Origin: FACHB-T130 sp042747725
GTDB taxonomy: Bacteria; Cyanobacteriota; Cyanobacteriia; Cyanobacteriales; FACHB-T130
Direction of reading: 5' to 3'
Assembly (NCBI RefSeq): GCF_042747725.1
Contig: NZ_JBHZGO010000023.1
Span: forward strand, 163,250 to 227,249
DNA: 64,000 nucleotides
Part shown: positions 32,657 to 40,822 of the stretch, in pieces
Layout: each line of letters starts with the position of its first letter
Position numbering within the stretch: position 1 is the first letter of the stretch
Notes under the pieces: generated by a model
The model's input: only the letters and a program-made list of their open reading frames with translations
What the model was told of the DNA's origin: nothing
The model's database searches: none
Made by a program: the position numbers and the translations under genes

Positions 32657-34540
32657 ATGACTCAGGGTAAAAATTTTTCTCATTCAGATTATCAACACGA
32701 CTCAAATCTAACTCCAGAAGCACACCGTCAAAAAATTCAGGATGAGCAAACAAGCACTACACGCAAAGCCTTATTGCTGCTTGAAGAAGGATTAAAATTA
32801 GCAGAATTAGGAAAGTATAAGGAGGCTGTTGCCCGTTATCAAGAAGCTTTAGATATTCAACCTAACTCTGATAAAATTCTATACAACTATGGACTTTCCT
32901 TATTTTATCTAAGCCGCTACAACGAAGCTGTTAGTTGTTACGATAAAGCCATAAAGTTAAATCCAGATTATTCCGAAGCTTGGAGCGATCGCGCCCATGC
33001 ACTGATGATGTTAGGTCGCGGTAAAGAAGCACTGGCTAGTTGCGAACAAGCTTTGAAAATTCAACCGGAATCTTATCAAGTCTGGTACAAGCGGGGTTGG
33101 GTGCTGAGCAAATTAAATCGCCGTCAAGAAGCGATCGCTAGCTGTGATAAAGCTTTGGAAATTCAGCCGGATAGCTATGAAGCCTGGTGTACCCGTGGGG
33201 TTGTGCTACCGCTACCCAAACGCCGCCAAGAAGCACTTTCCAATTTTGAAAAAGCTTTGGAACTCAATCCAGACTACCAGCGAGCTTGGTACAATCGCGG
33301 TTTGTTAATGGTGAATTTAGGACGAAATGAAGAAGCACTGGCTAGTTTTGAAAAAGCTATCACAATTCAACCAGATTGTCAAGAATTCTGGTTTCCCCAA
33401 GCCTGGTATGGTCGCGGCTTTGTCCTGGGAAAATTACATCGCTATCAAGAAGCGATCGCTAGCTTTGAAAAAGCCCTACAACTTAAACCAGAATACCCTG
33501 CGGCTGCCTTCTATAAACTGATCTGCTTGCTCGTAACAGGTAAGGTTTTTCCACATCTAGTGCATTCTGAAAAAAGAAAGCGCCTGTTCAACGAACTGAA
33601 AATTATTGTCAATGCCTTTAAGTATCAATTATTATTTCTCGCCGCCTTTATTTTTGTCATCAGTTCTGCTCAATCGCCTTGGGCAACAAATTTTAAGCAA
33701 TTATTCTCTACTTTGTTTTCGATTGCAATCATTTGGTTTATTCTCCGCGATCTTTGGAAAAACAAGTCCCAATTAAATTGGGTATTAGGAATTTATTTTA
33801 AAAGTGGCATTTTAAGTTATGTCCGGGCAGTTTTTATTCTATTTGTTACCCTAACGACATTTGCAGTAGTAACGCCTTACGTTCCCCAATTTATGCAATG
33901 GGGATGGGCTAGTGCAGTTTTCGGAAATTCGGGAAATATCATATTTCAACCCTTTGATACTATTAAAAGCATTCAGCCTCCACCAGAAAATCTCAATTCT
34001 CAACTTCCCAGCCCCAGTAAAAGCTTACCGCCTGATGAAAAGATTGCAACTCAACCCCAGGAGTCACCTGATGAAAATGTTGCAACTCAACCCCAGAACT
34101 TACCCGATGAAAAGGTTGCAACTCAGACTTATAAAGCAGTCCCAACCAACAGTACGGCTCAGAAAGCACCTTTTGATTACACAAAAGTTTTAATGGTTAT
34201 TTTTTGGCTATGTTTAATTTTAATGGTTCCGTTTTGGGCTGGATTGGAGGAAAAGATTTTTCGTCAAGGTGCTAACACCTGGAAGCAGATAATCGGAAAT
34301 TCTACAGCTTTTGGCTTAGTGCATATCTCCGTAGGAATTCCAATTTATGCAGGTTTTCTGCTAATTATTCCTGGCTTCTTATTTGCTTGTCGCTATAAAT
34401 TTGTACATGACAAGTCTTTCAGAAAAAATAATAATGAAAAAGTAGCTCAGGAAGCAGGAGTTCAGGCAAGTACAGCAGATCATGCAATCTACAATGCGAT
34501 CCTGATAACTTTTTTGGTTTTTGTAATGTTAACGGCGTAA
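32657..34540 (+). CDS. TPR - CPBP intramembrane protease fusion
   Basis: 627 residues from ATG 32657; the frame extends to 32507 but that part is repetitive spacer. Residues about 40-300 hold at least seven tetratricopeptide repeats (for example KILYNYGLSLFYLSRYNEAV). Then come a transmembrane region, a Pro/Gln linker made of a 12-residue repeat (PDEKIATQPQES), and a C-terminal hydrophobic domain. That domain has the three CPBP (Abi/Rce1) signatures in order: EEKIFR (EExxxR), FGLVH (FxxxH) and HAIYN (HxxxN). CPBP proteins are glutamic intramembrane endopeptidases. A cytosolic TPR sensor coupled to a membrane protease is the simplest reading. Confidence 0.8.
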   Translation: MTQGKNFSHSDYQHDSNLTPEAHRQKIQDEQTSTTRKALLLLEEGLKLAELGKYKEAVARYQEALDIQPNSDKILYNYGLSLFYLSRYNEAVSCYDKAIKLNPDYSEAWSDRAHALMMLGRGKEALASCEQALKIQPESYQVWYKRGWVLSKLNRRQEAIASCDKALEIQPDSYEAWCTRGVVLPLPKRRQEALSNFEKALELNPDYQRAWYNRGLLMVNLGRNEEALASFEKAITIQPDCQEFWFPQAWYGRGFVLGKLHRYQEAIASFEKALQLKPEYPAAAFYKLICLLVTGKVFPHLVHSEKRKRLFNELKIIVNAFKYQLLFLAAFIFVISSAQSPWATNFKQLFSTLFSIAIIWFILRDLWKNKSQLNWVLGIYFKSGILSYVRAVFILFVTLTTFAVVTPYVPQFMQWGWASAVFGNSGNIIFQPFDTIKSIQPPPENLNSQLPSPSKSLPPDEKIATQPQESPDENVATQPQNLPDEKVATQTYKAVPTNSTAQKAPFDYTKVLMVIFWLCLILMVPFWAGLEEKIFRQGANTWKQIIGNSTAFGLVHISVGIPIYAGFLLIIPGFLFACRYKFVHDKSFRKNNNEKVAQEAGVQASTADHAIYNAILITFLVFVMLTA

Positions 34541-35222
34541 TCAGATAAGGATGCGATCGCATTCTCTATTCTCATGTCACTCACCTAGCGCCGCGCCAGC
34601 AGTATTCCCTTCATAGAAGCGATGCACTAAGCTAGCACTTCCACCAGCAGCGGCGAAGGTAGCATCCATCTGTCCACAACAGACTTCTTTACTTACGTGC
34701 GGATTTATGCAAGAAACCTCCCTGTACTATAGCGGTTTTTGGTTGGGTGCAGTACAGTGCATGACCTCTCTGCTTATAGGAGATAGGCTTTGAGTCTTAC
34801 TCCCCTTCCCCGTAAAAAATATTTATTCCGCTTCCCTCTCCTTATAGGAGAGGGTTAGGGAGAGGTGGGAAGGGGTTAGGTCTGTATTGGACTCAACTGC
34901 TTGCCCGCTATAGGTAAAATTTTTTAGTCTCTATACCAAGGTGTTGCCCAATTGCGGCATGATTTTGCGGGGACACCTCCTGTGGGTTCCCGAATATAGA
35001 TAAGCCAAAGTTATTGCCTAAAACGGCTCATGGCTTCTTGATCGCAGCCTAGGAGCGAATAATGTTTGCTACGAGCTTCCCATTTTTTGAAAACTAACCT
35101 ATAGTACCGTTGGGAATACCTCTTACGCCCTCAGATAGAAGACAGTTTCAGTTGATACAGGGTATTTCCTAGGTTGATATATCTTTATTCGTTAGAAGAA
35201 AATATTGGTAGTCTCTGCTGTA
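34541..35222. other. 680-bp intergenic region with a GC-rich hairpin repeat
   Basis: No credible gene. CCCTCTCCTTATAGGAGAGGG at about 34840-34860 is a perfect hairpin followed by TTAGGGAGAGGT, a common cyanobacterial spacer repeat. One HIP1-like site lies near 34555. The EAL gene's promoter is probably in the last 200 bp. Confidence 0.5.
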
Positions 35223-36329
35223 ATGTCACAGATTCATCCGCTTAATCTGGTTATCCAACCTGATGACAAAGAAACTAGCTGCTGTCTTTCCAGCATTGGG
35301 TTTCAGGAGCTTCCTGCCATGCCTCAGCTTCTCTATCAAACTGTAACTAATCGTGAACTGGTTAGTATTTTTCTCAAGATCAGCCAAGTACTTTCAGAAA
35401 CCAGTCAAGCTTCCTCACGCTTTTTCCTGACGCGAACCGAGCAAAGAGATTCTTCCCTTGGGACATCGCCACGCGATTATCAAAATTTACTAGGGGATTT
35501 TTTAAAAGCGCAACCGATTAGCACGATTACCCAGGCGGTTAAATATGCTTGGTTTTTTCAGATTTTAGCGAAGCAGCAGATATTTTTTCACTATCAGCCT
35601 ATTTTTAATTTATCAACAGGCGAAATAATTGCTTATGAATGTTTGGCACGCGCCAAAGATGATCGGGAAGGACACTTTAGCGGTTATCAGTTGATTGAAG
35701 CAGCTCTTTCGACGAAATTGGCTTGCGAGTTTGATGAACTGGCTCGGACAATTTGTTTACAATCAATTGCTGACACGAAGAGCCATCAAACCTTTTTTAT
35801 CAATATATTACCCAATGTAATTAGCAAAGATCCTGCATCCCTAGATCAGAACATCAAGTTAATTCTCGATCTGGGATTACAGCCCGAACAAATTGTATTT
35901 GAATTAACCGAAGTAGAAGCGCTGGTTAGTTGCCCAAAACTATTGAAAACCATCAACCGCCTGCGAGAATGGGGGTTTGGGATTGCTGTGGATGATTTGT
36001 GCGCCTGTGTTTCCCCAGATAACTACTTCATGGAGTTTTGCCCGGATTTGATCAAGATAGATCGTCGATTGGTACATGGTTGCAGTCAGCATTCTCTCAA
36101 GCAGGTGATGCTCAAAAGTTTAGTGAATTCTGCTCATAACTTGGGCATTCGAGTCGTCGCTGAGGGACTTGAAGACATGGAAGATATTGAGTTCTGCTGC
36201 GAGATAGAGGTAGATTACGGGCAGGGATTTGGGTTGGCAATGCCACAGGTGACTTTGCAGCAGCAACGGCTCGATTTGGTGAAGTCGTCGCTCAGGATTT
36301 TGTCTTACACAGATCCCTGCACCTGTTAA
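35223..36329 (+). CDS. EAL-domain protein with altered loop 6
   Basis: 368 residues from ATG 35223; TTG 35205 is an alternative. The N-terminal 110 residues have no domain I recognise. The EAL domain (about 120-365) keeps the metal and substrate residues: YECLARAK (ECL instead of EAL), FINILPN, FELTEVEA, the DD pair in AVDDLC, LIKIDR, VVAEGLED and YGQGFG. Loop 6, usually DDFGTGYSS, is DDLCACVSP, a change often associated with reduced c-di-GMP hydrolysis. It could be a weak phosphodiesterase or a c-di-GMP or protein-binding regulator. Cytosolic. The next gene is 47 bp downstream. Confidence 0.85.
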   Translation: MSQIHPLNLVIQPDDKETSCCLSSIGFQELPAMPQLLYQTVTNRELVSIFLKISQVLSETSQASSRFFLTRTEQRDSSLGTSPRDYQNLLGDFLKAQPISTITQAVKYAWFFQILAKQQIFFHYQPIFNLSTGEIIAYECLARAKDDREGHFSGYQLIEAALSTKLACEFDELARTICLQSIADTKSHQTFFINILPNVISKDPASLDQNIKLILDLGLQPEQIVFELTEVEALVSCPKLLKTINRLREWGFGIAVDDLCACVSPDNYFMEFCPDLIKIDRRLVHGCSQHSLKQVMLKSLVNSAHNLGIRVVAEGLEDMEDIEFCCEIEVDYGQGFGLAMPQVTLQQQRLDLVKSSLRILSYTDPCTC

Positions 36330-36376
36330 AACCAGATGCTGCTAAGATGCTTTCCTGTTACAACTGACTCTTATCT

Positions 36377-36769
36377 ATGCAGCTTGAATTTATCCCAGTC
36401 GAAGAATTTTATTTTGCACTAACCTTAGCCGTAAAAACTTTGGAGGAAGTGGAGCAACCGGGCTTAATAGAACAAGTGCTAGAGCGCCTCGACCTCAAAT
36501 ACGGTCAGCCTTCTACAATTGCCGCAGCCAGCCAGAATACGTTTAACTACGTATTTCGGGTTCTAGAGATAGACAACAGCCCTGCAAGTCAGCTGATTGT
36601 CTCAGTAGCAGACTGGCAAGGCAAATTGCGTCTAAGCAGTGATTATGGCTGGACTCTCGATCAAGATCGCAAGCCCGTTCGCACCGAACGATTTAACCAG
36701 CGACCAGAATTTGCCAAGCAGCTACGCTGCTACCTACAAGACTGGTTGCAAGTACCTTTGAGTAATTAG
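36377..36769 (+). CDS. Conserved-looking hypothetical protein
   Basis: 130 residues with no signal peptide or membrane helix. The sequence is balanced and globular: FALTLAVKTLEEVEQPGLIEQVLERL suggests N-terminal helices, and FRVLEIDNSPASQLIVSVADW a beta stretch. The C-terminus has QLRCYLQDWLQVPLS. I recognise no family. It follows the EAL gene closely and is probably co-transcribed with it, which could link it to the same signalling output, but nothing more is visible. Confidence 0.6.
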   Translation: MQLEFIPVEEFYFALTLAVKTLEEVEQPGLIEQVLERLDLKYGQPSTIAAASQNTFNYVFRVLEIDNSPASQLIVSVADWQGKLRLSSDYGWTLDQDRKPVRTERFNQRPEFAKQLRCYLQDWLQVPLSN

Positions 36770-36779
36770 CTGTTTGTCG

Positions 36780-36836
36780 TTAGTCATTAGTCATTAGTCA
36801 TTAGCCTTTGACTAATGACTAATGACTAATGACTAA
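36780..36836. terminator. 24-bp perfect hairpin made of TAGTCAT heptamers
   Basis: Three-plus copies of the heptamer TAGTCAT (36780-36803) are perfectly inverted at 36813-36836, with a 9-nt loop. It sits between convergent genes and its right end overlaps the stop codon of the RNA-binding protein. A long stable hairpin here is a likely bidirectional terminator; there is no U tract of the classical kind. Confidence 0.75.
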
Positions 36837-37348
36837 TTGCTTTGAGCAGCCAACAGTTCTTTCAGCTTCGCCAATTCGCCAGCCCAGCGGGGATCTGGTT
36901 GAAAGGTATCTGATTCATTAGATGTTGACCCTTCAGAGCGTCGCGACTTCTTGTTACTGCCGCCACGACGACCACCCCCGGTGGGAGTGGGAGCGGGAGC
37001 GCTACCGCCACCGCCACCGCCACCGCCAGCAGCTTTGTTGCTTTCCTTGATAGGAGCTGGCGCTGCTGGGCGAGGTTCTTCTTCTCCTTCACCCTTAGCT
37101 CTTGGCAATGCCTTTTCTATTTTTAAAGGGCTGTCTTGGAACATCTGACCGTTGAACTTTTCAATAATTTCATCAGCTAGTTCATCCGTCTTCACGGTTA
37201 CAAAAGCAAAACCCCGACATTTGCCGGTTTTCCGGTCTTTAATCACCTTGGTGGAAACAGAATCGCTCATGTCCCCAAAGATGGCTTGTAACTCCTGACG
37301 GTCTACTTCTTCTTTGGGCAAATTGCCTACATACAAACGGATAGACAT
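36833..37348 (-). CDS. RRM RNA-binding protein with Gly-rich tail
   Basis: 171 residues. One RRM domain (about 1-82) has RNP2 LYVGNL and RNP1 KCRGFAFV. A linker rich in Pro, Ala and Gly (GGGGGGGG at about 110-117) and a basic RRGGSNKKSRR segment follow, then a short helix ELAKLKELLAAQ. Cyanobacterial Rbp proteins of this type are often cold-induced and bind mRNA, some helping to localise thylakoid-protein transcripts. The ATG at 37348 has GGAGG about 8 nt upstream (CTGGAGGTATTTTTCC), which supports this start. A decayed TnpB lies just upstream on the same strand, so the promoter must be within or near that remnant. Confidence 0.93.
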   Translation of the reverse strand: MSIRLYVGNLPKEEVDRQELQAIFGDMSDSVSTKVIKDRKTGKCRGFAFVTVKTDELADEIIEKFNGQMFQDSPLKIEKALPRAKGEGEEEPRPAAPAPIKESNKAAGGGGGGGGSAPAPTPTGGGRRGGSNKKSRRSEGSTSNESDTFQPDPRWAGELAKLKELLAAQSN

Positions 37349-38351
37349 GGAAAAATACCTCCAGACTCAATATCTTTAAACAAAAATTGCGATCGCAAAG
37401 CGTATGCCCGATGGGGCTGCTCGCACTAAACCCGATCTTCGGTGACAGATTCTCCCAATCAACCTTACGGCTTATTTGGATTCTCGTTTCAGCGAGAGCC
37501 TTTTGGTCTACCCCAACCCGACAGCCTGATGGGATGACCGCCGCCTTTTTCTTCATTTTCCTGAAAACGTTTTCATCTCGATTAAGAGCCAATCCGTCAT
37601 CAGAATAGAAAAACCATCTGTCAGCCTGCGTCTTGGAAAATTCCGCCTCACAGCTAGAATCTTCTTGAATCGTGCCAGATGGATGTATCAGCCCATAGAA
37701 ACGCCTTCCTGCTATCAACCATTTAAACGCCGAATAGCGCTTCTTCCCAGCACCGATGAGCGCCAAGATAGACAAGAATTGTTCCCATCCAGCACCCGTA
37801 ACAAACTTTGCCAATTTGCTCCCGGCGAGTTTATTATTGATCAAATCTCGATCGGCAACGACCATTAATTGTTTCAATAGCCAGTTGGCAACTTGTTGGG
37901 AAAAATCTTGACGCTGGGAAGCAACATTTAACGGTGACAATTCAATCTGCTGGACAGCTTTAACTCGACGCTTACTGCCCTGTTTCTGGCGAGACAACCG
38001 ACGCTGTAACCGCTCAATCCGCTTCTGGGCTTTCCTATTGTATCGAGGGATTGCCACCTGCTCAACGCAGTTTTGTAATAGCTGAAAAAAAAGTCTTTTA
38101 TCGGCTGGAAATAAAGGGTTTGTTTTTTTAAATTTGCGCTTTTGGCTGCAAGAATCTGGCTTATCTTTAAGTGATGCGATTGAACAACTGCTTTGGCAAT
38201 AGCAGTTGGTGTTGCAACCATTTTGCTCCCACCAGTTAAAGCGTTCAGTCAACCGATAATTGTACTGCCATCTGAGCGCTCCTATCCACTCCTTCATTGT
38301 AACTAACTGCTGCTGAGTTGGGCGCAATCGATACTGATGGGCGATTCTCAT
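37349..38351 (-). pseudogene. Decayed TnpB (IS200/IS605-IS607 type) transposon protein
   Basis: The frame starts MRIAHQYRLRPTQQQ, then LRWQYNYRLTERFNWWEQN, the N-terminus of a cyanobacterial TnpB. At about residue 100, after LLQNCVEQVA, it jumps to RKAQKRIERLQRRLSRQKQGS, omitting the part that should hold the first RuvC Asp (GIDVGL). The Glu-containing VEDL motif is VADRDL, the zinc-finger cysteines are missing, and only the last acidic segment (LNRDEN) resembles the original. Although catalytically dead, the frame has no internal stop and runs on into the RRM gene (to 37239) in another frame. Pseudogene most likely; domestication cannot be excluded. Confidence 0.75.
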
Positions 38352-38624
38352 TAGAGAATTGTATCCTAAATTACTGTAATCTTTGCACTCGACCTTTATG
38401 GATATCGAGTTGTCTACAGCAGTATCGAAGCAAGACGTTTTTGGTTGCTCCCAATTATTGCAGGATATTTACATTATTTCTAAAGGTATCACGGTCTCTG
38501 CGATGGGGCTAGTTTAAATAGTAGATTTCCGTCTTTAGCAGTATTTTCAGGACTGAAGCACTCAACCTCCACACCCCAAGTGGATCGGTTCTCAAGATAC
38601 TGCCTTCTGTTATCGCCGGAACGG
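38352..38624. other. Spacer between the TnpB remnant and the caspase gene
   Basis: No gene. It may contain the left end of the former IS element upstream of the TnpB start, but I could not identify a clear terminal structure. The minus-strand caspase gene's 3' end and the TnpB promoter region share this stretch. Confidence 0.4.
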
Positions 38625-40769
38625 TCAAATAACTTCAAAGGTAATCGACATCGCCGCCATCTGAGTTGTATCCACGTTGCTCACGCCTTGGGGTGAGGTT
38701 CCAGAGGTGCCGCGCGTGCCTTCCGCGAGGTCATCGAGCAAATCGCCGACCACTTGAGTTGGCTCCGAAAGAGATACGGGGCCTCTTTTATCCCGTGGTG
38801 CCAGGTTTCGCAGTGCTTGCAGGGCTTTTCGCAGGGGCGTGCTACTGGCAACAATCAGGACTTCTGCGACTCCTTTGGGTTCTTGGGTGATGAGGTTAAA
38901 TTGATCGTTAGCCCCAGGAATTTGTAGTGTCTGCCCAGCCCTCACCTGCGTAACATCATCGGTCGCCGTCCATTGATTCGGAAAGATCGCTGATATTTCT
39001 CCAGTTGGGTCAATTACTAGGACGCTGAAATAGAGGTCGCGCGGCTCATTGTTGGTAATCTGGAACTGCACCGACGTTCCGAGCGGTAACTTGCGATCAT
39101 CCGAGGGAAGATTCTGCGAAGGATTATTGGAAGAAGTCCCTTGACCGATACCACGAACGGTGAAGGCGCTGGCAAGAATTTCATTTTGACCGGCTCGATT
39201 CATCGAAGCAGTGACCTTTAGGCGCGATGAATTGGTATTCAGAGTGAGTTTGACAATCCTGGCTGCGAGTAAGGACTTCAGTTTGGCTTGCAGGCGATTG
39301 ACAGCATCGGCTACGGTTTCACCGGCAGCACCAAAGGAGCCAGGAATCGGCTCCATCGCTGGAGAAAATAAACCTAAACTGCCGCCACTGTTCATCCTTC
39401 CAAAGATGTATTGCACCTCTTGCTGTTGTAAAGGTAGAGCTTCAAGGCGCTTGATCGCTTGTAAAGCTTGTTTCGCTGGCGCGGTGTCGTTGCCTAAAGA
39501 GGGGTCAAGACCAATTTTTAAAGTTACATCACTGGGAATTCCGCGAGTGCGTTCCTGCAACAGCGATCCGGGTTTGGCAGTATTTAACAATTTGCCGCGT
39601 CCGATTAAGCCTTGACGAGATTCTAACTGCACGACTCCTTGTTCGCGCCCTTGGGAGTCTACTACGGTCAGGATGGCATCTTGATCGAAGGCTACGAGAC
39701 TTTGGGGGTTGAGTCCCCCCAGCCATAATTGAGCTTGGTTGCCCTCTACTTTAGTGATTACAGCTTCCGCTGGAGGCGTTTGTTGACCAATAAAGTAAAT
39801 GGGTTGCTTGAGATTACTGCTGCCTGGTTTCGCCTCAAATTCTGGATCTTGACGAGATGACATTCGTGTGATGTTACGACCAATATTGGGGAGGGCGCTG
39901 GCGAAAGATTCGCTGCCGGTTTGTTGCCACAGATATTGAGTCATTAAATAAGTAAAGGCACCGGCATAAAAGTCGCTGAAGGGGGTGTCAGCGGCAAACT
40001 GGTCGCGCTTGGCTGAGGCAATGACGACCCCTTTGGCGACACCCTCGCGGCGGCGGCGCACAAATTCAGCGGGTGAGAGATTCAGGCGCTTTAGCCATTG
40101 CTGCTGATATTCTATTTCGGCGGGAACTGGTTGAAGTTGAGCGCCACCATCACGCGATCGCACGACTAAATTCCCCCTTTTGCCGCCACCTGAGTGACAG
40201 CTATCTAGCACCGCAGTGACGTTCTCTGTCTTCAGGGCGTCCATCAGTAAAAATAAAGTGTGCCCCATGATGTCTTCTACAACGCCTCTTTCACCGGGAA
40301 ATCCGGTAGGGAGCGAACTATCGATGGGCACAAAGGTACTATTGAGACACTTCCCTGTCGGGTCTTTGAAGTCGCAGTCGGGGTCAGCGACCTGAGAACC
40401 GTGCCCGGAGTAGTGAAACACCACGACATCCCCGGACTTCGCTTGTTTAATTAGGTGTTCTTCAAAGGCGTCCAAAATGCCTTTGCGAGTCGCTTGTTGA
40501 TCGGTCACGATCAGAATGTCTTTCGGGTGAAAGCCAAATCGGTGAATCAGCAGTTGCTGCTGCAAATCGACATCGGTGATGCATCCTCGCAACGGTGCTG
40601 TTGGATAGGCATTAATCCCCACCAGCAAGGCAAGCTTCCGAGGCGTCCCTTGAGCGATCGCACGAGCAAAGCGATCGCCTTGCTGCATAATATCCAGCTG
40701 GCTCAAACCCAGCGTTGCCAAAGTAGATCCGGCAAACTGCAAAAACTGACGGCGCTTAATGTGAGGCAT
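38625..40769 (-). CDS. Tat-exported caspase-family (C14) protease, orthocaspase
   Basis: 714 residues. The N-terminus IKRRQFLQFAGSTLATLGLS is a twin-arginine signal, so the folded protein is exported. The p20-like caspase domain (about 45-290) starts KLALLVGINAYPTAPLRGC; the catalytic His is in FHYSGHGSQV and the catalytic Cys in VLDSCHSGGG. A C-terminal DUF4384-type domain (about 570-680) has YFSVLVIDPTGEISAIFPN. Cyanobacterial orthocaspases cleave after basic residues. ATG 40769 is preferred; GTG 40775 is two codons earlier. It lies 54 bp downstream of the TPR-CHAT pseudogene on the same strand, suggesting one operon. Confidence 0.92.
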   Translation of the reverse strand: MPHIKRRQFLQFAGSTLATLGLSQLDIMQQGDRFARAIAQGTPRKLALLVGINAYPTAPLRGCITDVDLQQQLLIHRFGFHPKDILIVTDQQATRKGILDAFEEHLIKQAKSGDVVVFHYSGHGSQVADPDCDFKDPTGKCLNSTFVPIDSSLPTGFPGERGVVEDIMGHTLFLLMDALKTENVTAVLDSCHSGGGKRGNLVVRSRDGGAQLQPVPAEIEYQQQWLKRLNLSPAEFVRRRREGVAKGVVIASAKRDQFAADTPFSDFYAGAFTYLMTQYLWQQTGSESFASALPNIGRNITRMSSRQDPEFEAKPGSSNLKQPIYFIGQQTPPAEAVITKVEGNQAQLWLGGLNPQSLVAFDQDAILTVVDSQGREQGVVQLESRQGLIGRGKLLNTAKPGSLLQERTRGIPSDVTLKIGLDPSLGNDTAPAKQALQAIKRLEALPLQQQEVQYIFGRMNSGGSLGLFSPAMEPIPGSFGAAGETVADAVNRLQAKLKSLLAARIVKLTLNTNSSRLKVTASMNRAGQNEILASAFTVRGIGQGTSSNNPSQNLPSDDRKLPLGTSVQFQITNNEPRDLYFSVLVIDPTGEISAIFPNQWTATDDVTQVRAGQTLQIPGANDQFNLITQEPKGVAEVLIVASSTPLRKALQALRNLAPRDKRGPVSLSEPTQVVGDLLDDLAEGTRGTSGTSPQGVSNVDTTQMAAMSITFEVI

Positions 40770-40822
40770 AATCACTTTTAACTAGATTGGTGTTACTGTC
40801 TTAACTCAAAACTCAAAACTCT

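Noticed and set aside
37239..37348. Overlap of the TnpB-like frame with the RRM gene
   Set aside because: The TnpB resemblance ends well before this point. The RRM gene has a good Shine-Dalgarno sequence and full motifs, so the overlapping frame is only run-on.
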